Below, in pieces: positions 16,518 to 26,000 of a stretch of DNA of 64,000 bases. The DNA is taken from contig CAZWYF010000002.1 in NCBI GenBank assembly GCA_964637835.1, positions 62,001 through 126,000 of the forward strand, read 5' to 3'. The position numbers and the translations under genes were made by a program. This DNA is from Glo-17 sp964637835. GTDB lineage: Bacteria > Krumholzibacteriota > Krumholzibacteriia > LZORAL124-64-63. The notes below the pieces were generated by a model, which was given only the letters and a program-made list of their open reading frames with translations, was not told the origin of the DNA and ran no database searches. How positions within the stretch are numbered: the first letter of the stretch is position 1; every line of letters begins with the position of its first letter.

Positions 16518-17900
16518 TCAGGGCCGCGACCGGCCGTCCCGCCCGGGAATCGCGATGCCGAGGCGATCCATGCGGCGGTAGAGCGTGCTCTTGTGGATGC
16601 CCAGCGCGCGGGCCGCCGCGGTCCGGTTGCCCCCCGACCGCGTCAGGGCGGTGCGGATGGCCTGGGCGTCCAGGGCGTCCCGCGAGCGGCGCAGGTCCAG
16701 GGAGGCGACGCCCGCGGCGGCGGCGCCGGCGGTGAGCTGGTCGGGCAGGTGCTCGAGGCCGATGACCTCGCCCCGGCAGAGGACGTGGGCGCGCTCGATC
16801 ACGTTCTCCAGCTCGCGCACGTTGCCGGGCCAGTCGTGGGCCAGCAGCAGGGAGAGGGCCTCGGGCGCCACCTCGGCCACGGCCTTGCCGTGCAGGCGGT
16901 TCAGCCGCGCCAGGAACTGTTCCACGAGCAGGGGGAGGTCGTCCTTGCGCTCGCGCAGGGGCGGCACGTCCACGCGGATGACGTGGATGCGGTAGTAGAG
17001 GTCCTCGCGGAACGTGCCGTCGGCCATGGCGGCGGCCAGGTCGCGGTTGGTGGCGGCGATCACCCGCACGTCGGCGCGCTCGGGGGTGCTGGAGCCCAGG
17101 GGCTCGTAGGTGCGTTCCTGCAGGACGCGCAGCAGCCGCACCTGCAGGGCGGGGCTCACCTCCCCGATCTCGTCGAGCAGGAGGGTGCCGCCGCGGGCGG
17201 CGGCGAAGCGGCCGGGGCGGTCGGAGTCGGCGCCGGTGAAGGCCCCGGCCCGGTAGCCGAACAGCTCGGATTCCAGCAGCGTGTCGGGCAGTGCGCCGCA
17301 ATTGACCGCCACGAACGGCCCGTCCTTCCGGCCGCTCAGCGCGTGGATGGTGCGGGCGAGCAGCTCCTTGCCCGTGCCCGTCTCGCCGCAGACCAGCACC
17401 GTGCTCTCGCTCTCGGCGATGGCCGGCAGCACGGCGAAGACCCGCTGCATGGCCGCGCTCAGGCTGGTCAGCTCGCCCACCTGGTGCCGGCCCGCCAGCT
17501 GCTGGCGCAGGGTCTCCACCTCGCTCAGGTCGCGGAAGGTCTCCGCCCCGCCGCGCACCTCGCCACCAGGGCCGCGCAGCACCGCGGTGGACAGGCTGAC
17601 GGGAATCCGCCGGCCCTCGGCATCCACGATGTAGCCCGAGCGGCCGATGATGGGCTGGCCGGTCTGCAGGGTCTCGCGCAGGGCGCAGGCGGCCTCGCAC
17701 ATGCTCGAGCGGAAGACCTCGAAGCAGCGGCGGCCGATGGCCTCGGCGCGCGGCACGCCGGTGATGGCCTCGGCGGCGCGGTTGAACGACGTGATGCGCC
17801 AGCGGTCGTCCACGGTGAAGACGCCGTCGGAGATGCTCTCGAGGATGGCGTCGGTGCTGGCGGGGACCACCCCGTCGCCGCCGCCCGGCTCGCTGCTCAT
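16518..17900 (-). CDS. sigma-54 activator with Cys-containing PAS domain and Fis-type HTH
   Basis: A 460-residue enhancer-binding protein. An N-terminal PAS domain (about 15-125) has three Cys at 59, 68 and 72 (RCFEVF, MCEAAC). The AAA+ domain has Walker A GETGTGKE at 172-179, the sigma-54 contact loop GAFTGA at 219-224, Walker B GGTLLLDE at 237-244 and the arginine-finger region FREDLYYR. A Fis helix-turn-helix ends the protein (GGNRTAAARALGIHKSTLYR). The ATG at 17900 follows GAGG. There is no receiver domain, so the signal is probably sensed by the PAS, perhaps redox or metal through its Cys. It lies directly upstream of and co-oriented with the NifX/MinD operon and its sigma-54 promoter, so it is the obvious regulator. 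Confidence 0.95.
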   Translation of the reverse strand: MSSEPGGGDGVVPASTDAILESISDGVFTVDDRWRITSFNRAAEAITGVPRAEAIGRRCFEVFRSSMCEAACALRETLQTGQPIIGRSGYIVDAEGRRIPVSLSTAVLRGPGGEVRGGAETFRDLSEVETLRQQLAGRHQVGELTSLSAAMQRVFAVLPAIAESESTVLVCGETGTGKELLARTIHALSGRKDGPFVAVNCGALPDTLLESELFGYRAGAFTGADSDRPGRFAAARGGTLLLDEIGEVSPALQVRLLRVLQERTYEPLGSSTPERADVRVIAATNRDLAAAMADGTFREDLYYRIHVIRVDVPPLRERKDDLPLLVEQFLARLNRLHGKAVAEVAPEALSLLLAHDWPGNVRELENVIERAHVLCRGEVIGLEHLPDQLTAGAAAAGVASLDLRRSRDALDAQAIRTALTRSGGNRTAAARALGIHKSTLYRRMDRLGIAIPGRDGRSRP

Positions 17901-18088
17901 GACCTCGCGCTCCCGTCGCAGGGGCCGGTCGGCGCGGCGCCGGCCGGCGGTGTGCCGGAAACATAGGCCGTGGCGGGCCGGTCGTCGACCATGGCGCGGC
18001 CCTTGCGGAACCGGCGGTTCGTTGCCAGGGTTTGGCGACCGCCGCGGCATCCGGCCCACGGCGCCCGGCGCGAGGCACGGGAGAGGTC

Positions 18089-19099
18089 ATGAAGATCCTC
18101 GGCATCGAGACCAGCTGCGACGACACCTCCGTGGCCCTCTGGGACAGCGACCGCGGCGTGGCCGCCAACCTGCTCTCCAGCCAGGTGGACCTGCACGACC
18201 AGTTCGGCGGCGTGGTGCCCGAGCTGGCCAGCCGCGCCCACCTGGTCAACCTGCTGCCCCTGCTCGAACACCTGCTCCGGGAGCAGGGCCTGCGGCCGCG
18301 GGACCTGGACGGGGTGGCGGTGACCCGGGGACCGGGGCTGATCGGCGCCCTGCTGGTGGGCCTGAGCACGGCCAAGGCGCTGGCCCGGGCGGCCGACGTG
18401 CCGCTGGTGGGCGTCCACCACATCGAGGGCCACCTGCTGGCCAACGCCATCGGCGCCGATCTGGTCCTGCCCGCGGTGTTCCTCGTGGTCTCCGGGGGCC
18501 ACACCGAGCTGATCCTCGCCCGCGAGGTGGGTCGTTACGAGCGCCTGGGCGCCACCCTGGACGACGCCGCCGGCGAGGCGTTCGACAAGTGCGCCAAGCT
18601 GCTGGGCCTGCCCTACCCCGGCGGTCCCCACATCGACCGCCTGGCAGGCGACGGCGATCCCGACCGCTACCGGCTGCCGCGTCCCCTGGCCCGCGACCCG
18701 CGCCTGGTGTTCAGCTTCAGCGGCCTGAAGACCGCGGTGCGGCTGGCGGCCGAGGCGCTGCCGCGGCCCCTGCGCGACCAGGACGTGGCCGACCTCTGCC
18801 GTGGCGTCCAGGACGCCATCGTGGACGTGCTGGTCCGGCGGCTCTTCCAGGCCGCCGCGCAGGCCGGCACCCGGGCGGTCTACCTCGCCGGCGGGGTGGC
18901 CGCCAACGGCGGCCTGCGCGCGGCCGTGGCCGCGGAGGCGGCGCGCCGGGGGCTGCTGTTCACGCCCCCCGAGCGGGTCTACTGCACCGACAACGCGGCC
19001 ATGATCGCCTACGCCGGCTGGGAGCACCTGCGCCACGGTCGTCACGACGGGCTGGATCTGGACAGCTTCGCCCGCGGCCCGGTGGCGTCGTGGCGCTGA
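18089..19099 (+). CDS. tsaD: tRNA N6-threonylcarbamoyladenosine transferase TsaD
   Basis: A 336-residue cytoplasmic enzyme that transfers the threonylcarbamoyl group to A37 of ANN-decoding tRNAs, with TsaB, TsaC and TsaE (not in this window). It starts MKILGIETSCDDTSVAL as usual. The metal ligands are in HHIEGH (His 111 and His 115) and in CTDNAAM near the C-terminus. SGGHTELI and GEAFDKCAKLLGLPYPGGP are further signatures. The ATG follows GAGAGG. It is divergent from the sigma-54 activator across 188 bases. Confidence 0.97.
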   Translation: MKILGIETSCDDTSVALWDSDRGVAANLLSSQVDLHDQFGGVVPELASRAHLVNLLPLLEHLLREQGLRPRDLDGVAVTRGPGLIGALLVGLSTAKALARAADVPLVGVHHIEGHLLANAIGADLVLPAVFLVVSGGHTELILAREVGRYERLGATLDDAAGEAFDKCAKLLGLPYPGGPHIDRLAGDGDPDRYRLPRPLARDPRLVFSFSGLKTAVRLAAEALPRPLRDQDVADLCRGVQDAIVDVLVRRLFQAAAQAGTRAVYLAGGVAANGGLRAAVAAEAARRGLLFTPPERVYCTDNAAMIAYAGWEHLRHGRHDGLDLDSFARGPVASWR

Positions 19100-19227
19100 T
19101 CTGTGCCCTGGCTTTCCCATCCGCATCCCACGCTGCCTCATGACGGCACGCCCCTTGCTCGGGTGACCCCGGGACCGTCGTGTGCGGTCCTCGCATGGCA
19201 TGATGCAACCGGGACGAGGACGGGACG

Positions 19228-20214
19228 ATGGCCGAGCCGGCAAAAATCCTCATCGCGGACGACGAGCCGCATATCCGCCGGATCCTGGAGTTCCTGCTCG
19301 AACAGGCCGGATACCGGACGGTCTGCGTCGCCGATGGCGGGCAGGCCCTGGCGGCGGTCCAGACCGAGCGGCCGGACCTGCTGCTCCTGGACGTGATGAT
19401 GCCGCACCTGGATGGTTTCGCGGTCCTCGAGCAGCTGCGGCAGGACCGCGAGACCCAGCGGCTGCCGGTGATCATGCTCACCGCCCGCGACGAGAGCCCC
19501 ACCCGCGTGCGGGGCCTCAAGGGCGGCGCCAACGACTACGTGGCCAAGCCCTTCGACCACGAGGAGCTCCTCGTCCGCGTGGCCAACATGCTCGACAACG
19601 TCCGCGCCCAGCGGGAGGCCAACCCCCTGACCGGCCTGCCCGGCAACCTGGCCATCGAGCGCGAGCTGACCGACCGCCTCGCCGCCGGCGGGGACTTCGC
19701 GGTGATGTACCTGGACATCGACCGCTTCAAGAGTTTCAACGACCACTACGGCTACAGCCGGGGCGACCGGGCCATCAGCCTGCTGGCCCACGTGCTCTGC
19801 GAGGCCATCGCCGCGGTGGGCGCCCCCGAGGACTTCGTCGGCCACATCGGCGGCGACGACTTCGTCCTGGTCACCGGCAATGACCACGCCGAGGCCGTGG
19901 CGCGGGACGTGATCCAGCGCTTCGATACCGCGGTGGCCGACCTGCACGACGCCGACGACCTCGCCCGCGGCTACCTCGAGACCCGCACCCGCACCGGCGA
20001 CGTGATCCAGGCGCCCCTGATCACCCTGACGGTGGCGCTGATCGTCGGCGTCCGCGGCCGCTACGCCCACGACGCGGCGATGAGCGACGCCCTGGCCGAG
20101 CTCAAGCGTCACGGCAAGCGCCAGGCGGGCTCCGTGGTGGTCCAGGAGCGTCGCGGCCTCGACGGGGCCGCCGGGACCGTCGACCTCGATCTCGCCCGCG
20201 ACACCGAGACCTGA
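19228..20214 (+). CDS. response regulator with receiver and GGDEF domains
   Basis: A 328-residue two-domain protein. The receiver (about 5-122) has ADDE, the phosphoacceptor Asp 55 in LLLLDVMMP, the Thr in MLTARD and the Lys in VAKPFDHEE. The GGDEF domain (about 130-285) has the substrate signature GGDDF at 208-212 and DIDRFKSFND. The inhibitory RxxD site five residues upstream is absent (PED there, no Arg). It may make cyclic di-GMP under phosphorylation control without product inhibition; long insertions after the signature leave some doubt. It opens a five-gene signalling cluster and is followed 13 bases later by a kinase. Confidence 0.9.
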   Translation: MAEPAKILIADDEPHIRRILEFLLEQAGYRTVCVADGGQALAAVQTERPDLLLLDVMMPHLDGFAVLEQLRQDRETQRLPVIMLTARDESPTRVRGLKGGANDYVAKPFDHEELLVRVANMLDNVRAQREANPLTGLPGNLAIERELTDRLAAGGDFAVMYLDIDRFKSFNDHYGYSRGDRAISLLAHVLCEAIAAVGAPEDFVGHIGGDDFVLVTGNDHAEAVARDVIQRFDTAVADLHDADDLARGYLETRTRTGDVIQAPLITLTVALIVGVRGRYAHDAAMSDALAELKRHGKRQAGSVVVQERRGLDGAAGTVDLDLARDTET

Positions 20215-20227
20215 TGCCCGGAGGGCC

Positions 20228-22624
20228 ATGAACGAGCTGCCGCGCAATCCGCACCCTCCCGGACCGGCCGGACGGCTGATCACCGCGGCCGGCGCCCGCC
20301 TCGAAGGCCGCTGGGACGACCCGGCGGCCTGGCGCGTCGTGTGCGAGGAGGCCGCCGCCGCCTGGCAGGACCGCCCGTCCGTGCGCTGGGCGCTGGTCCT
20401 GCCCCGGCGGGACCTCACCCTGGCCGGGACCACGCCCGCCGGCGGGGCGGGGGTGCTCTGGCGACGCGGCCGCGGACCCGCGCGCTGGGCCGCGGGCGAC
20501 GTTGCACCGGAGTTCTGGCAGCAGCTGACCGCCGGCGGGGGCCTGCTGGGCGGAGCCCCGGACCACGCCCCGGCCGGCCTCGGCCCCGACCTGGCCGACG
20601 AGCGGGCCACCGGCTGGCTGGCCCAGGGCGTTCCCGGCGGCCGCGACCACGGCCTGGCCGTGGTCCTCGGCCTGGACCGTCCGGCGCCGGCGGACCCGGC
20701 CGCCGACCCCCTGCTGCCCGACCTCCTGGCGGTCACCGCGCTGCTGACCCCCCTGCTGGGCCAGCAGCGGCGCCTGGCCGACCTGGGGACCGAGGCCGCC
20801 TCGCTGCGCAACGAGTGCGAGACCCTCTCGCGCCTGGGCGATCTGCGGGCCCGCCTGGCGGCGGTCACCGCCCACGAGCTCAAGACCCCGCTGACGTCCA
20901 TCACCGCCTATGCCGAGGTGCTCGAGCAGCAGATCGAGGATCCCGGCTTCCAGCATACCGGCGAGTTCCTGCGGGTGATCCGCAGCGAGGCCGACCGCCT
21001 GCTGCGCCTGGTCGATCGCCTGCTCGATTCCTCGCGGCGCGGCCGCGGCCCGGCCCTCGGCGCCACCGAGCCGATCGCCGTCCCCGCGCTGGTGTCCGAC
21101 GCGCTGCAGACCCTCGCGCCCCAGGCGGCCGCCCGCGATCTGCGGCTGGTCTCGCGCGTGCCGGAGGCGCTGCCGCCCCTCGCGGGCGATGCGGACCTGG
21201 TCCGCCAGGTGCTGCTCAATCTCCTGGGCAACGCCCTGAAGTTCACCCCGGCCGGCGGCCAGGTGGTGATCGCCGCGCGCGAGGACGCCGCCATGCTCCG
21301 GCTGGAGGTCAGCGACAGCGGGCCCGGCATCCCGCCGCACGAGCTACGCGCCATCTTCCAGAGCTTCTACCGCGCCCGGTCCACGAACGCCGCCGAGGGC
21401 GTGGGCCTGGGGCTGAGCATCGTCAAGGAGATCGTGGCCCTGCACGCCGGTCACCTCGACGTCCACAGCCGGCCCGGTCGCGGCGCCACCTTCGGGGTGT
21501 TGCTGCCCAAGGCCCAGACCCATCACGACGGCCCGACCCTGGTGGCCGGCGGCGGTGGCGACCCGGCGTTGCAGCGCCAGCTCGCCGCCCACACCCTGCG
21601 GCTGGTGGCCGAGCTGGCCAGCGCCCGCGGCGTGGCCATCCTGCTGCCCGAGGACACGGCCCCGGCCGCGCAGGTGGTGACCGCGGCCCTCGGACTGGAC
21701 CCCGCCGTGGTGGCGACCCGTGTGGCGCCCGCCGCGCTCCGCCGGGTCGACGGTGCCCCGGAGGTCCGCCTGGTCCGCGGCGCCGACCTGCTGCCCGCCG
21801 CCCTGCCCGGAGGCGGCCATCCGGGCGACACCATGCTCGCCCCGCTGGAGGTCGCCGCGGCCGGCCCCGAGGGCGCCGCGCCGGCGGGGCATCTGCTGGT
21901 GACCCGCCGCCTGGGCGGGGGTGCATTCAGCGAGGACGACCTCATCCTCCTCGGCGTCCTGGCGGAGATCGTCGGCCGCGCCTGGAGCGAGGCCCTGCAT
22001 CCGGAGGTCGACCGTCACGGCCGCGAGGGCGTCGCCGAGGCGCTGGCGGCCCTGTCCGGCCTGCGCCGCACGGGCGTGCCCACCGCCGATCCTCTGGCGC
22101 TGCGCCTGCTCTCGCGCACGGGGCGGCGGCTGGGACTGTCGTCCTTCGCCATCCGCCTGCTGCAGTACGCCGGCGCGCTGCACGACGCCGGCATGGTGCT
22201 CGTGGATCCGGACGTGGTGCTCAAGCCGGCCACCCTGGATCTCGACGAGCGCGACCACATCGACCGTCACCCGGAGCGTGGCCTGGACCTGCTCGGGCCG
22301 CTGGTGGCGATCCCCGAGCTCCAGGAGATCATCCGCCATCATCACGAGCGCGTGGACGGCCAGGGCTACCCCGAAGGGCGCCGCGGCGAGGCCATCCCCC
22401 TCGGCGCGCGCATCCTGGCCGTGGTGGATGCCTTCTTCGCCATGATCCGCTCGCGACCCTGGCGCGACGGGCGCCCGGTCGCCGCGGCGGTGGCCGAGAT
22501 CCAGGGCAATGCAGGAACCCAGTTCGACCAGGCGGTGGTCGCGGCCTTCCTCGGCGTGCTGATCGAGGAAGGCCTGCTGACCGAACCGGCGACCCCGCCC
22601 GTGAGCGGCGTGCCGCGGAGGTAG
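20228..22624 (+). CDS. histidine kinase fused to HD-GYP domain (soluble)
   Basis: A 798-residue chimera without clear membrane helices. An N-terminal GAF-like region (about 30-190) is followed by HisKA with His 216 in AHELKTP. HATPase_c covers about 310-430 (DSGPGIPPHE, GVGLGLSIVKE). A second GAF-like region covers about 440-600, and an HD-GYP-type domain about 615-790. In the last, the HD dyad is kept (His 652 in LHDAGM), as are RHPERG and HHHERVDGQGYPEG at 704-717, but the usual Lys of HDxGK is Met. Metal ligands for c-di-GMP hydrolysis therefore look intact. Kinase and phosphodiesterase-like domains in one chain are unusual. It lies between two receiver genes. Confidence 0.88.
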   Translation: MNELPRNPHPPGPAGRLITAAGARLEGRWDDPAAWRVVCEEAAAAWQDRPSVRWALVLPRRDLTLAGTTPAGGAGVLWRRGRGPARWAAGDVAPEFWQQLTAGGGLLGGAPDHAPAGLGPDLADERATGWLAQGVPGGRDHGLAVVLGLDRPAPADPAADPLLPDLLAVTALLTPLLGQQRRLADLGTEAASLRNECETLSRLGDLRARLAAVTAHELKTPLTSITAYAEVLEQQIEDPGFQHTGEFLRVIRSEADRLLRLVDRLLDSSRRGRGPALGATEPIAVPALVSDALQTLAPQAAARDLRLVSRVPEALPPLAGDADLVRQVLLNLLGNALKFTPAGGQVVIAAREDAAMLRLEVSDSGPGIPPHELRAIFQSFYRARSTNAAEGVGLGLSIVKEIVALHAGHLDVHSRPGRGATFGVLLPKAQTHHDGPTLVAGGGGDPALQRQLAAHTLRLVAELASARGVAILLPEDTAPAAQVVTAALGLDPAVVATRVAPAALRRVDGAPEVRLVRGADLLPAALPGGGHPGDTMLAPLEVAAAGPEGAAPAGHLLVTRRLGGGAFSEDDLILLGVLAEIVGRAWSEALHPEVDRHGREGVAEALAALSGLRRTGVPTADPLALRLLSRTGRRLGLSSFAIRLLQYAGALHDAGMVLVDPDVVLKPATLDLDERDHIDRHPERGLDLLGPLVAIPELQEIIRHHHERVDGQGYPEGRRGEAIPLGARILAVVDAFFAMIRSRPWRDGRPVAAAVAEIQGNAGTQFDQAVVAAFLGVLIEEGLLTEPATPPVSGVPRR

Positions 22625-22628
22625 ATCG

Positions 22629-23012
22629 ATGCACGAGCGCATCCTCATCGTGGACGACGAGGCCCCGGTGGCCAGCCTGCTCGAGCAGGCCCTGCGCCAG
22701 GAGGGCTACGAGGTGGCCCGCGCCGACGACGGCATGGACGCCATGAACCGCATCCAGGCCTTCGAGCCGGACGTGGTGATCATGGACGTGATGATGCCCC
22801 GCCTGGACGGCGTGCAGACCACGCGCCTGCTGCGACGCAACCGCAACTACCGCGACACCGTGATCATCGCCCTCTCCGCCCGGACCGACCAGCCCGCCCG
22901 CGACGCCATGCGCGAGGCCGGCGCCAACCTCTACATGCGCAAGCCGTTCACCATCGCGCGCCTGGTCGAGCACGTTCGCGAGCTGCTCGACGCGCGGCCG
23001 GTGGGTCGCTAG
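22629..23012 (+). CDS. single-domain response regulator
   Basis: A 127-residue lone receiver: acidic pocket VDDE at 8-11, phosphoacceptor Asp 53 in VIMDVMMP, Ser in ALSART, Lys in MRKPFTIARL. With no output domain it probably passes phosphoryl groups or acts by protein contact. Its ATG lies four bases after the preceding kinase stop and the next kinase follows six bases after it, so it is the likely shared partner of the two kinase/HD-GYP chimeras. Confidence 0.92.
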   Translation: MHERILIVDDEAPVASLLEQALRQEGYEVARADDGMDAMNRIQAFEPDVVIMDVMMPRLDGVQTTRLLRRNRNYRDTVIIALSARTDQPARDAMREAGANLYMRKPFTIARLVEHVRELLDARPVGR

Positions 23013-23018
23013 GAGATC

Positions 23019-26000
23019 ATGGATCTGGCCGTCGGCATTCCCGCCCTGTCCCAGGCCCTGCCGCCGCTCCCGGGCGCGCTGCAGGTGGCGGCCGCCATGG
23101 CGGCCGCCGTCCTGGGACTGGTGCTGGCGCTGGTGGCCCAGCTGGCCTGGCGGCAGGCTGGCGCGGCGCCCTGGCGTCGGCTCCGCTTCTGCGGCCTGGC
23201 CCTGGTGGCGGCCGCGGTGCTGCGCGGTCTGGCCACCCAGGCCACGCCGGCCGCGGGGCCGTTGCTGGGGGCGGCGCTCTCGGTGCTGGACCTGGTGGTG
23301 CTGGCCCTGATCCTGGTGGCGACGTTGCAGGCGGGCCCCGCCGGCCGCGGGAGAGTCGTGCTGCTGGTCGCGCCCGCGCTGGCGACGCTGTTCCTCGGCC
23401 TGCTCGGCGGCGACCCGCAGGCCTCGCTCCTGGCGCGCAGCCTGCCGGCGGCCCTGGCGCACCTGGCCACCCTGGCGCTGGTGGTGGGCGTGGCGCAGGT
23501 GGAGTTCGACGCCCGCACCCGCCGCGCCTGGCGCGACGCCGAGGCCCGTGCCGACCAGCTCCTGTGCGAGCGGCAGGCCCTGCAGGGCCGCGTGGAGGCG
23601 GCCGAGGCGGCGAGCGCCGAGGCCGACGGCCGCGCGGCGCGCAGCGTGGAGCTCGCGCGCGACGCCGGCCGCCGGGCGCGCCTGCTCGAGCACCTGCTGG
23701 CCGGGACGGTGGAACTGTCGGCCCGCCGAGATCCCCGCGACCTGCTCCAGCACGCGGTGGAACTGGTGGGATTGCTCTTCGGATTCCAGCAGGTGGCGTT
23801 GCACCAGTGGTCGGAGTCCCTGGTCGCATTCGGCGTGCAGGCCACCACCGGCTGGTCGGAGGACGATGTCCAGCGCCTGGTGCACCAGCCCATCGACCGC
23901 GCCGGCTACGACCATCTGGTCCACCCGCGCTTCCGGGTCTCCGACAGCTTCCTCGTGCCGCCGCCGGCGGTCGCCTGGCCCCCCGGCGGCCCGGCCGACG
24001 AGGTGGCCTGGCCCGAGGGCCAGCGCCTCATCGTGCCGTTGACCGACGCCAGCGGCACCGTCCACGGCTTCCTCGACCTGCAGCATCCGGAGTCCGGCCG
24101 CGCTCCCGACCTGCTGCGCATCCGCTATCTCGAGCTCCTCGCCCGCCAGGTGGCCGCCCTGCTGGACGTGCAGGAGGTGCGCGAGCATCTGGCCACCTGC
24201 CGCGCCGAGCTGGCCCACGCCGCCGACCGCCTGCAGGCCCTGGGCGACCTGCGCAGCAACTTCGTGGCCAACGTCAGCCACGAGCTGCGCACGCCGCTCA
24301 CGTCGATCATCGGCTACACCGAGATGCTCCGCGACCGCGGCGAGGACATGTCCCGCGAGGTCCGCGAGGAGTTCCTGGACGTGATCCTCGAGCAGGGCCA
24401 GCGCTTCAAGGAGATCGTCAACGACCTCCTCGATCTCGATCGCGCCGAGGAAGAGGCCGTGCGCATGGAGCGCACCGAGTGCGACCTCGCCGCCCTGACC
24501 CGCCGCCTGGCCGAGGACTGGCGCCAGCGGGCGGAGAAGCATGGTCGCCGGCTGACCGTCGAGGCCGGCCGCACCGCGATCCTGCTGGAGGCCGACCCGG
24601 TCCTCTGCCAGCAGCTCCTCGGCCACCTGGTGGATAACGCCCTGAAGTTCACGCCGCCCGACGGCCACATCGGCGTCCAGGTGACCGAGCAGGGCACCGC
24701 CGCCCGCATCGAGGTGGAGGACAGCGGCATCGGGATCCCGGAGGAGAAGCTGCACACCATCTTCGAGCAGTTCTACCAGGTGGACGGGTCCAGCACCCGC
24801 GAGGTGGGCGGCCAGGGCATCGGCCTGGCCATCTGCCAGGACATCGTCAGCTGGCACGACGGCCGCATCTGGGCCGAGAACCTGCCCGGGGGCGGGACGC
24901 GCTTCACCGTGCTGCTGCCGCGCCGGCCGCGCGTGGTGATGCCCGATCCGCCGGCCGCGGTGGATCCCGTGCTCCAGGAGCCGCGGCTGTTCCTGCAGCG
25001 ATTGATCCACTGGGTGGGCGAGAACCTGGGCGTGCGCAACGCCGTGGTGCTCACCGTCGACCACGACGACGAGCACCTCACCGCCCTGGCGGCCACCGGC
25101 CTGCCCGCCGGACAGCTCCAGGAGCTGCGCCTGGCGCCGGGCGTGGGCCTGGCCGGACGGGTCTGGCAGGAGCGCCGCAGTTCGCTCGAGATGCCGCCGG
25201 CCGGCGACGTGCTCCTGGCCGGCGAGTCGCCCGCCCTCTGCGTACCCCTGATCCGGGACGACCGGGTGCTCGGGGTGGTGGCGGTACGCGACCGCGTCGA
25301 CGGCCGGCCCCTCGGGGACGACGACCGCCTGCTGCTCGAGGCCATGGCGCCCCAGCTGGCCATGCTCCTGGCCCGCTTCGACGCCCATGACCACCTGCTG
25401 CGCGACTTCGCCGCGGTGCAGTCCTCGCTGCGCGTGACCACCCGCGTGGGCAGCCTGCCCCACGCCGACGTCGCGGGCGTCTGCCAGGCGATCTGTCTGG
25501 CCACCGCCCGGCGCCTGGGCCTGCCCGAGGCCGACGTCCGCCACCTGGCCTTCGCCCTGCAGTACTACGACGTGGGCCTGGGCAGCGTGCCGCCCTACCT
25601 CCTGGCCAAGACCGGCCCGCTCACCGATGGCGAGCGCGCGCAGCTCGAGCGCCACGTCCAGGTGGGCCTGGTGACCCTGGCGCCGCTGCAGCTGCCGCCC
25701 AAGGTGCGGCAGATCATCCTGCACCATCACGAGAACTACGACGGCTCCGGCTACCCCAAGGGGCTGGTCGGCGAGGCCATCCCTCTCGGCTCGCGCCTGA
25801 TCGCCCTGGCCGACAGCCTGCGGGCCCTGCTGCAGCGCCGGCCCTGGCGGCCGGCGGTGCCCCTCTCGGAGGCCCTGGCGGAGATCCAGGCGCTGGCCGG
25901 CACCCGGTACTGCCCGCGACTGACCGCCGTCTTCCTGGAGGAGGCCGCCCGGCGCCGCGCCCTCATCGAGGACCTGCGCCAGCGCGCCGACGACGGCGAG

